Shown in pieces: positions 55,302-64,000 of a stretch of DNA of 64,000 bases. The stretch comes from Branchiostoma floridae. Taxonomy: Eukaryota; Chordata; Leptocardii; Amphioxiformes; Branchiostomatidae. How positions within the stretch are numbered: the stretch's first letter is position 1; every line of letters starts with the position of its first letter. The stretch lies in assembly GCF_000003815.2 (NCBI RefSeq), contig NC_049988.1, forward strand, positions 4,225,738 through 4,289,737, read 5' to 3'. A model generated the notes under the pieces. That model saw only the letters and a program-made list of their open reading frames with translations, did not search any database and had not been told where the DNA came from. The translations under genes and the position numbers were made by a program.

Positions 55302-56041
55302 TACAATATGTTACATACATACATACAGACATAACCTTTATGCGTGTGTTGCACTGTTTGCAATATGTTATATTAATGCAGACATATTCTTTGTTTATAT
55401 TTGTGTGTTGTTAAGTATTTACAATATGTTTATTTCATGCAGAAATATTCTTTGGTTATATATGTGTGTGTTTCACTGTATTTACAATATGTACATGCAG
55501 ACGATTTCTTTTGTTATAAATAGTAACTTTATTGCACAACAATTGTACAAGATACAGAGAATGGCATCTACATGTATAGGTACATAGCTACTGTTCTATA
55601 CGCCTGATCAACTAGTACCTACAAGATATGTGTGTTGCACTGTATTTACAATATGTTATATATATACATTCAGAATTATTCTATGGATATATATGACTTG
55701 TCTATGCAGATCTAGCAAACCATATACATTGAGACTTTCCCTGATTATAATGATAGTATTTACAATGTCTTGCCTACATTAGTGCAACATTGTATGACAT
55801 CTGCCGATATATATCCATATATGACATGTAAACATAAAACCTTTGCTTTCCATGACGATAGTTCCCTACGATAGCATGTATAAAAACATATATTTACTGC
55901 TTTGGTTTTTTTAAAGACTTAAAAATCCCTGATTCCCATTACAAAATATGACAACTAGAATATTACATCAAGAACAGAAGTTGGCAACCTCACAGCTAGC
56001 GCTGTAAAGTGCTGTCAACGTACACTTCCAACAAAGACTAG

Positions 56042-56047
56042 TTTATT
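56042..56047 (-). terminator. Candidate poly(A) signal of the mucin-like gene
   Basis: AATAAA on the minus strand, 172 bases past the stop codon at 56219. It is the first canonical hexamer downstream. Confidence 0.45.
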
Positions 56048-56218
56048 TACGAAGGAAAAGCAATAAAGTAATTTGACCACTTTGCTTGTTTGTATCTAAG
56101 GTCACCAAATATTATTTCTTGCGATATATTATAGTTTGGATAGTCCTCTGCAATAGCATGTTACATTGATAACATATGTGATATGTTACATCAAGTTCAA
56201 AGTTCGCTCTTTGAAGTT

Positions 56219-57724
56219 TCACTTGTTCTCGCTAGATGTCGCCGTTGCACCGACTTCTTTCAGGTACTGACTGAAGCGTTCCATCCAGCCTGGAGGCGGG
56301 GGTTCGGACGCGGGTCTGTCCACGGGCCTGACAAAGGTGACCGGCTTCCCGCCAATGTGTGCCTGCACGCTGTACATTCTGGTGGGTGGGGGCTTGTTGC
56401 TGGTGGGCATCTTGTAGCGCTGAGGGAAGTATAGCCCGCCTATACCGCTGTTGTCTGCCTTCAGGACCCTTCTCTGAGAGGCCGGTGTTGGGACGGTCTT
56501 GGCCAGCAGTTCTTCTTTGTTTTCTACGATCGTGACTCTGTGCTCTGACTTGGTCCTAACGAAATACAAAGAAAGAAAAGAATGATGGGTTAAATGCCGT
56601 CCACCAATCAGATGCTTTCTCCCTGTGGAGAGTTAATAGCCAATCACGTTGCTTCTTGGCTGTAGGGGGCAATTTGATTGGCTGGTAATAAAGTTCTGGA
56701 TAGGCAAAACCACTTTTGTGATGGCCTAGTAATAGCATTAACGTTGAGAAATTTGTTGAGATTTCATTTGCGTTACGGTGTAATAAATCGTCAGATGTTA
56801 ACTTAATCACCTTAAGCTTACTTTTGGATGTATCTTGTTTTAGATAGAAGTAATCGCCAAAAAGGCATATTTCTTGGAACTTTCTTGGAACAAATTAGGA
56901 GACATGTACACTTACTTCTTATCTGTTGTCCCATCTTTGTTACTTTTCATGATGCTTTTTCGTCTACCCTCCAGGTCATTTTCATCCCTTGGTCTCAAAG
57001 ATTCTTTGGAGCCGATTTTCTCAGATGCACTTTTACGTTTCCTGACGTATAAAAAACAGCAAAGCCCGAGCAAGAGTAGTTGAAGGAACCCAAACACACT
57101 ACATGCAATAATTATCCCGATAACCGACCAATCAAATGAAGGGGCCAAATCGTCATTTCCGGTTGTACCATTGGTGACGTTGCCAACAGGAAACAATGTT
57201 GTAGCGTTGCCTAGCAACGGATTCACTGTTGTCAGGTTGGTGCTGTTGCCAGGCAACGCATTCACTGTTGTCAGATTAGTATTATTGTTTCCCAACGTCG
57301 TGGGGTTTATGGTTGTTATGTTGGTATTGTTGCCAGGCAACGTGAACGTCATAGTTGCGTTGGTGCTGTTGCTAAGCAACGGGGTCGTCGTTGTAGAGTT
57401 GGTGATGTTGCTAGGCAACGAAATCGAGTTGGTAGTATTGCCAAGCAACGATGTAGTTGTGGCGATTGTGGAGTTTCCTGTTTGTTGACTCTGCGTGACA
57501 TTGATGTTGTTGGAGGTGGTATTCTCGTTGCCTAGCAACGCAGACGACGCTGTGACGTTGCCTAGTAACGCAGGGGTTGCCGTGACGTTAGACCCGGACC
57601 CAGCGGTGGGTGTGACCTGCTGTGCGCCGACAGGGGGCGTGGTTGACAGTGCGTGCTGTAACAGTACAAGCAGCACCAGGTACCGGCGGAAGTCACGACT
57701 ACACCGCGATGTCAGTCCATCCAT
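56219..57724 (-). CDS. Type I membrane protein with Asn/Thr-rich mucin-like repeats, about 381 aa, family not recognised
   Basis: Two coding exons (56916-57724, 56219-56555) join in phase 2 over a GTAAGT donor and a TTCGTTAG acceptor. The start chosen is the ATG at 57724 (AAAGAATGGATGG). An in-frame extension upstream has only GTG and crosses the acceptor TTTTTCCACAG (57773), so 57725-57772 is 5' UTR and a further upstream exon is expected. The product has an N-terminal hydrophobic signal (YLVLLVLLQHAL). It then has about 150 residues of repeats such as PLLGNxT and LPGNxTN dense in N-x-T/S sequons. A membrane helix lies at about residues 198-225 (VIGIIIACSVFGFLQLLLLG), followed by RKRK and a cytoplasmic tail of about 155 residues with a Pro-rich end (RPASEPPPPGWMERF). 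It is probably a heavily glycosylated surface protein. Partner and function are unknown. Confidence 0.78.
56598..56705. repeat. Relative of the CCAAT hairpin at 5398
   Basis: CACCAATCAGATGCTTTCTCC, GCCAATCACGTTGCTTCTTGG and TTGATTGGCTGGTAA match the loop and one arm of the inverted repeat at 5398-5484. It lies in the single coding intron of the mucin-like gene. Confidence 0.5.
57206..57569. promoter_or_regulatory. Cluster of RFX/X-box-like palindromes inside the mucin repeats
   Basis: GTTGCCTAGCAAC or close variants occur at 57206, 57245, 57329, 57368, 57407, 57527 and 57557, with a decayed one near 57438. Each fits the X-box form GTTRCC-N-RGYAAC bound by RFX factors. They code the repeated L-L-G-N or L-P-G-N peptide on the minus strand. 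Whether they bind RFX is unknown; the peptide repeat alone could explain them. Confidence 0.4.
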
Positions 57725-57772
57725 TCTTTCAGGAAGTTTTGAAGCGAATTGGACAACTTTTATCACTTCCTT

Positions 57773-58369
57773 CTGTGGAAAAACAAACGTAAATCATTTC
57801 GTTGAATTTTCCTAGTAGAGAGTAAATAGAACTCCTATTTAGGAATATATGATCGATGTTGTTTTCACATAAGTTTATTTTATCCGAGAGAGACGGATAT
57901 TGTCGTTCACAAAAATACTAGAACCATGTACAATGTAGAGCAAAGGGTTAATATCACTGAGCCAAAACACATGTGGAGGACAAAACACTTGTGCATGCGT
58001 GTACATCCCTTTTCATAGCCTCAAACCCTTCCTTTGGAGTCTATACGGATGTCATACCCGCACCCTTTCTTTGAAATCTTAAAGGATATCCGAAAGATTT
58101 GTTTCAGATATGGCGGGAAATGACATTTTGTTCGTGACTCGGATTCCTAACATGCTCGAAGGCAACACAGACAACTTTTAAAGTACCACCAACAACATTG
58201 TTTCGCGCATGAACGCTCCTGGAGGTATTGTCAAATGTCAAATGAAACTTACACTGCTTTTCGCTGCTAAAACCGATGTTTTACTCTCTCATGAACAACG
58301 ATGACCTAGTACATAATCATCATCAACTTTGTCCATAGTTCGGAGAATATTCGGGTATTTTTTTTCTCT
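57773..58369. other. Upstream region of the mucin-like gene
   Basis: The acceptor of the first coding exon is at 57773-57774. A non-coding first exon must lie further right but I cannot place it. Nothing else recognised. Confidence 0.5.
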
Positions 58370-58710
58370 TTCATTTTGTCCAGACCCTTGCAGCTGGACC
58401 CTTGTTGTGCTTAGCGGTGCACATATATAGCAGCAAGTTTCCTTGCTATTTCTGTCGCAGGGTATTTTTTCATAGGGAGGGATAGCTAGCCCTTCTCTTT
58501 TTACGTGCTCAAGGAAACCTCCTCGAACAAGGGAACAAGGTACCTCCTAGAACGTGATACCCCGATTTAACGTCCCTTCCGAAAGACGGATGCAGGCCCA
58601 GCCGAGATCCCCTACCCAGAATTGAACCGGGGGTTCCCAGTTACTAACTAATCGGAACTAGGAGCTCAACTGTGAGGCTGCTACCAGTTGAGCTACAGGG
58701 ACATCGCTGT
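58370..58710 (-). mobile_element. tRNA-derived SINE, second family
   Basis: On the minus strand it begins ATGTCCCTGTAGCTCAACTGG (A box) and has CCCCCGGTTCAATTCTGGGTAGG (B box). The region between them is longer than in a tRNA and does not fold as an anticodon arm. The body continues with GGACGTTAAATCGGGGTATC and AGGAGGTACCTTG to a CAAGGGTCCAGCTGC end. It differs from the SINE at 31880-32390 in both boxes and body. Confidence 0.75.
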
Positions 58711-61050
58711 CGCTTGTATCTATAACTAACCCGTAGCAAATGCAATGTGTTTGTTTTTGTGAATCTACCCTGTTATATCAACTGCTTATCATGTGGTAGA
58801 TCAACACCCAGTGCGGCTATTGTGGCAGCTGTCTCGCCTCCGGCTACTAAACTGAACATTGTGAATCGGCCAATGACCCAGCAAAAAAAGAGACAATGAG
58901 GATAGTCTACACAAAAGGCATAAATCTTTCAAACGTACGTGTTGTTTCAGCTTTTCAGTGCTCTTAGGGCATAAGCGGCGTTATGTCCTTTTTTTTTAAT
59001 TCTAAAACTAACATTTTGTTGTTTCCTTTTTTTATGGCTTTTTAAATGTTAGTGTGTACAAAATGTAGTTGATCAGTGAAACGGCCAGTGAACGTAACAA
59101 AAAGATACAATCTATCAAACGTACGTGTCCTTCAAGCTTTTTGGTACTCTTTGGGACATTAGTGACTATATACTCTGTTTCTAAAATGTTACAAAAGCAT
59201 TTGTAGTGTTTTCGAGTCGTTGATTAAATGCGACAGCTGTTCTTTTGGAGTTACTGAGTGCCTTAAATGACCGCCATACTCAACACTACAGTGATGATTA
59301 TAGTTTTTAGCGCTCAGAACAAAGAAGGCGATAAGGGGTGAACTAATGGCTTTGACAAGGCCTGGAAAGATTAAAGAACAGCATATTCTTACATTTGTAA
59401 TCTTAGGTTAGATTTCAAATGATATTTAGTCTGTCATATGTCTTATGGTTGATTCCAGTGAAGATTTTGTAATGTCTTCAACACTAGTGCTTTTTTTTCT
59501 AAAACAAGGCTATTCTAGTGGAAAGAATGTTAACAGGCTGATTTCGCAATATCTGTCTCATGGCGGGAATTTTTCCTTTGTGGATCCCATGTCAAGAAAT
59601 ATGGCACACGAAATCTTAAAGGAAATAAAGAATGAAGAAGAGCTCACCAAAATTTAAGGAACTTGTCCGTTGGGATTGTCATGTCGTCCCATGAGCCCAA
59701 GATAGATTTTCTTGAGTCACACTGTTGTTGTAGAACAATGACGATTGGACCACAAAGATCACCTCACACCCAACGGAACGTTTCATCAGAAAATCACGAC
59801 AGGGGACTCCTTTTTTGCTATTGTCAATGATCCTTCAAAAAGTATAGTTTTGACAGCTTGTAATATCTGAATATGCGTTCTTCTTAAGATATATACCTAA
59901 AGCTATCACATTATATATCTAATGTGTCGTGTAATATCTGTAGTTGTATTTGAAAGTAATAAATGTTGAGATACACCCCCGTATATTGGTACAGTCCGGG
60001 GGAGTGTCAATTACCATGAACTCTGACATCATGTCGCTGTATAACCGCCAAACCGGTTCAACCACCAATCAGGTTAAAATTCGGGTCAACGAACGAGCAC
60101 CTCCCTCTCTTTGTTACTTATGTAAACATCGGGTACACTTCTATCGGAATCTTACTTATTGCTTGTGCAACTTGAACCGTAAACTATTTGTAAACTTGTC
60201 ACAAAATTTTTAAAAAATTTCAATAAAAGACTAGGGAAAATTTCTTGATATCATCAAATTTAGTGCTTGTACCTTAGATGTTAAAGGGACGACAGCCAAT
60301 GTTAATAGTTCGTTGCACATGCAAGTAAAGCTTTGTTGTTATAGACTCAATTTGGTCCATTATCAAAAAGGGGTGGAGTGCATTTATCACGAGTATGATA
60401 GGTTATGATTAAAATCGATTACTCAAGAGTTAAACCTCGACTTGCCTAAACTTGCCCAAACTTTTATACTGTCGATTCCTTCCCCACTTTAACGATAAAG
60501 GAGGTAGACTAGTCTCTACCAGACTCCCGCCTGGCCGAATGTTAATAGGGGACTTTAACGAAGTTATGAATAAAAGTCTACTAGGATTTACTTGGCCTAG
60601 GAGTGTACTGTTCGGCCGCGGGGGCTGGATATACTACATAAGCCTGACTAAAAACCCATAGTAACTTATTTGTCCCCATTTTGGCCAAATTCTTCTTTTT
60701 ATCCAATTGACACGTCTGCCTGGAGACTAGAGCTAGACTTCGCAACACCAAGTGGACACTATCACAAACAAAATTGTTCGCCGTATTTTAGTCTGTTCCT
60801 GCCATATCTGAAATCAGGGACTACTGGCTATAGACGGCCATTGTTTGGACGCATGTTGTTCGCGTGCAAAAAGCTGATCTTTAGTCGACTGTAGTGCCCG
60901 CAGGCGTAACCAACATAGACAATGTACACCCCAGTAAAGACATAGTGTATAGATAAACCTATACGCAGTACATATTTACTTTTTTCTAGTGCTCAATGTG
61001 ATATACTAGTATTTATATTCGAATTCTAAAAAGAGGGGTTGATGATTGAT
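58711..61050. other. Intergenic stretch, nothing recognised
   Basis: Several short ORFs (for example 59445-59657, 59944-60213 and 60452-60894) have no domain, no neighbouring splice logic and no biased composition. CCGTTGGGAT...(C)ACCCAACGG near 59668-59782 may be weak ends of a decayed repeat. No gene supported. Confidence 0.5.
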
Positions 61051-61320
61051 TGATTGAGCGACTTAGTGAGTGAGTGAGAGAGTGAGTGAGTGAGTGAGTG
61101 AGTGGGAGAGTGAGTGAGTGAGTGAATGAGTGAGTGAGTGAGTGAGTGAGTGAGTGAGCGAGTGAGCAAGTGAGTGAGTGAGCGAGTGAGTGAGCAAGTG
61201 AGTGAGCCAGTGAGTGAAGGAATAAGTGAGTGAGTGAGTGAGTGAGTGAGTGAGTGAGTAAGTGAGTGAGTGAGTGAGTGAGTGACTGAGTGACTGACTG
61301 AGTGAGTGAGTGACAAAGAG
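61051..61320. repeat. GAGT/GAGTGAGC microsatellite of about 270 bp
   Basis: Tandem GAGT tetranucleotides with scattered GAGC, GAGA and GACT variants. The complementary strand reads as an uninterrupted THSLTHSL frame, which is a by-product of the repeat. Confidence 0.97.
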
Positions 61321-64000
61321 GATCAGTATCGGTATCAGTATATTCAGCTGCTTTGTTATTTATGTAGTGGGCCCCCTTGGAAATTAACTTCAAATAAGTT
61401 GAATGGGGCTACCCACATGTCTGAAGATGAATAAATAAATAAATAAAATCGGTATCGATTAGCTTGGGTGTCTGATATTCAGGCTAGAATCCGAGAAGCT
61501 ACCTAAATCCACATGTATCTTAAACAGGGATGACGGAGCAACTTTTCACTTCCGTTTTCATCTTTTTGGATAAAATAGGAATTTGTTGTAAATATCATAT
61601 TCAGCTGCTTTCTCAACAGCAAACGCTTGTGTCAATGTGCATCGTTTATGTATAGTGGTCATCAGTCAAAACTGAACATATAACAAACTTAATCACACAT
61701 AAACAAAAGTTCAAAGAAACAAACATAAAACGTACAAATAGCAACCACGCCATCTGGCGGACCTATGATGCAATGCAGTTGTGACCCAACGTATACTAAA
61801 CAGGTGAAATGTTTTGCTAACATTGGCACCAGGGCGTTACTTTAGTCACCAAAACGTTAAAGAGCACTATCGGTAAATAAAAGGGTAAATTACCAAGAAG
61901 GTTATGTCAAGTTCTGAATTAGGAAGAATAGGATGTGTTGTTATTTCTTATACCACTGATGGAAATCAGACATCAGCTTCACAATGAGAAATCAGACTGT
62001 GACCACCATAACAAGACCTGGACTTGTCACGTACATATAGGGAAGTCTTTTGCAGAATACAGCCTTGCCGAAAGTTATTTTCCTTCCGCGAGAGAAAGTA
62101 GTCCGTTCCATAACACCAAAAGAAAACTTATCGCTGGAGTTTATAACTGCATATCTAACTAATTTACAATATTTCAACTTACTTTTCTACTAATATAGAT
62201 TGTTAAAAGGATGGTTCATCACTTTCCAAATAATTGTCAAAGGACATTCCTACTAGCATTTACCCCCCCCCCCTCCCCATGGAAAAAATGTTTTGCACCG
62301 CAATTAAAAGAAGAGAAAAGAAGCCACGCGCACCCATCTACTAATAAATTTGCAGCATGTCATGTGTACAGAATTCGAGTCTTTGGTTTTCTTGCAGCAT
62401 TCCATACTCCGACTCAACGAGTCGAAGAAATCGTTTTGTATACCTCATTTCAAAGACATATTAATGACCCAAAAAAAAGGAGGTTATCCATAACAAAAGA
62501 GGCACCGAGGGTCACAATGTTTTAAAGCTTGCAATGCTATCATGCATTTTGACGGTTGAAAAAAAAACAGCCAAAGAAAGCATACCATTGTGACTACATG
62601 AAGTTTGAATTTCTTCTTTTATTTTCGAAACCATTATGACTAAATGACGCTTGAATTTCTTCTTTCATTTTCGTCAATGACTCCCAGTATTCTACTTACT
62701 CTCACGGGAAACAACGCGGGTATATGTGCACTTCGAACATTTATGAGATGAGTTAACAAGAAAAATGAAACAAGACTACATTATGAATTAAAGATACTCG
62801 ACAAAACATGGTATTACTAAAGACAACAAGTCTGTATTCAACAAGTGCACAAATGGACACTTGTGTGGTAGACTACTTTCACTTACCAAGTTGGAAACTA
62901 AACTCAAACAGGTGTCACTTCTACAAATACTGACCTAGTTTTAATTCTACAACTACAGTCAAGGCTACATCATTAAGGCTACCACACGACACGTTTTCCA
63001 ATTTATGGGGATTATTTTTTAATCAGGCGAAAATTGATAAAGTGCGATGATGCCATACATAAATTTTACTTGCTGTGTCTTACACTTGTATCCAACAGAT
63101 GAAATTATCTACATACCTACAAAAGACTTATAAAGTATACATTACAAGCAGTAAATATTGACAACAGACAGACGTCTTTATAATATTGTTAAGCTGACGA
63201 AATATAGCTATAGTCACCAAGTAAAAGGGGTAACGCTACCTCACTGTAGAAAAAAAAACGAATCTTTTTACGCTATGCGTGTTGTGTTCTCTTTTAAATC
63301 GTACATGTACGTTTTTTATTATATTCCCATCATATCATAATGTCAAGGGTAACACAAGTTCAATTTAGAACGTAGAGACGCCGCGAACGCACCACAGTCC
63401 GCTTAGATATACCACGGTGACCGTAAACACACTCTGGTAACCACAATACATGTACATAATGGCGCTATGAATAGTATGCCATGCGTCCATGAAAAGGTTG
63501 TAAGGCATACACGTGTCGGCTTTCACCTACCACGATCGGCTAAAGAAACTCCACACCACATACCTTTTCACAACATGTCAATCAATGCCATTCACCGCGT
63601 TTACCCAAAACAACCAGACCATACATGACTTGCCACAAGAACAAGGTAACCAAAGCAAGAAGAAGTTAACGGTGCAAGTTTGGCGTGGTGCTATTTGACG
63701 TTTTAAAGTAGGTTTTCAATCCAAGTCATTGTCTCAAAACTCTTGTTTATTATCTGATTTATATGAAAGTAACTTGCAATGATAGTCTAGAAACCAATGG
63801 TGTATACAGTTCCCAACATATTGTCGTTCAATGTTTTTTTTACATAGTGAGGGGTCAAATCAGGTGAATGCGGCATTGATTGGTGAGTCTTCTAAGAAGA
63901 CCCCCAGTACAACTATAGGGCGAAAAACCCCTTCATCGGTTTAAAGAACCTAAATGTACGTTGTGAATCTTCTGTATTTGTCAATTAGAAATCTTATTGT
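61321..64000. other. Right end of the window, no gene recognised
   Basis: AT-rich sequence without recognisable domains, RNA genes or clear terminal repeats. A short ATAA run lies at 61426-61446. TTGAATTTCTTCTTT(T/C)ATTTTCG is repeated at about 62608 and 62651, a small local duplication. Confidence 0.5.

Larger units (their letters stand above)
53121..56218. other. Intergenic region between ABCB6 and the mucin-like gene
   Basis: Holds two family D MITEs (53687-53806, 54171-54271), a family B repeat (54375-55301) and a poly(A) signal of the minus-strand gene at 56042-56047. A loose tandem repeat of the form TGTGTGTTGCACTGTATTTACAATATGTTATAT with ACATTCAGA(A)ATATTCTTTG recurs at about 54296-54375, 55304-55540 and 55628-55690. 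No gene supported. Confidence 0.55.

Noticed and set aside
57171-57815. Two plus-strand ORFs of about 105 codons
   Set aside because: Antisense shadows of the mucin-like repeats, which have signal peptide, sequons and membrane helix on the minus strand.
58610-58706. Possible tRNA gene on the minus strand
   Set aside because: A and B boxes are present, but the segment between them is too long, the anticodon arm does not close, and a SINE body follows.
59445-60894. Chain of short plus-strand ORFs
   Set aside because: No domain, no membrane or signal segments, no phase-compatible splice sites linking them.
61013-61393. 126-codon minus-strand ORF rich in THSLTHSL
   Set aside because: Explained wholly by the GAGT microsatellite at 61051-61320; no start context, no splice sites, no conserved composition.
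1-64000. Operons, CRISPR arrays, prophage, bacterial-type promoters or ribosome binding sites
   Set aside because: Gene structure is plainly eukaryotic; short regular spacer-repeat arrays and Shine-Dalgarno-linked ORF chains are absent.

Overview
The window looks like a chordate nuclear contig, most likely amphioxus (Branchiostoma). That is an inference: the genes are intron-dense with vertebrate-like domain sets, every splice site used is GT-AG, there is one 100-base scaffold gap (4198-4297), and the introns are full of short inverted-repeat (MITE-like) elements and tRNA-derived SINEs. No prokaryotic or viral genes are seen.

Three genes are supported, all on the minus strand. (1) 621-29677: the 5' part of a very large secreted glycoprotein gene. 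I traced 35 coding exons, about 1607 codons, with phases matching at every junction. It encodes a signal peptide, an EMI-like domain, five EGF repeats, then a VWF-type D1-D2-D'-D3 assembly, a short Thr/Pro linker, a TIL module and a VWC-like module. It runs off the left edge. The family is that of SCO-spondin, otogelin, VWF and gel-forming mucins. (2) 35921-48313: a complete ABCB6-type half ABC transporter, 19 coding exons and 840 aa, with a likely non-coding first exon near 53053-53120. (3) 56219-57724: a two-coding-exon gene for a type I membrane protein of about 381 aa with an Asn/Thr-rich mucin-like ectodomain, not recognised as a named family.

Layout: 1-477 is the 3' end of a non-LTR retrotransposon; 0.6-29.7 kb is the D-domain gene with a TATA box at 29820-29827; 29.9-35.9 kb is intergenic with a SINE, a tandem array and several MITEs; 35.9-53.1 kb is ABCB6; 53.2-56.2 kb is repeat-rich intergenic DNA; 56.2-57.8 kb is the mucin-like gene; 57.8-64 kb has a SINE and a GAGT microsatellite but no gene I can support.

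The three genes have no evident shared pathway: an extracellular matrix or mucus-type polymer, a porphyrin/metal-linked ABC transporter and a glycosylated surface protein. The most interesting signals are the EMI-EGF5-D1D2D'D3 architecture, the loss of one Cys of the CGLC motif in D2 only, RFX/X-box-like palindromes embedded in the mucin repeats, partial exon copies lying in introns of two genes, and MITEs inserted within tens of bases of splice sites. I found no convincing wholly new system.
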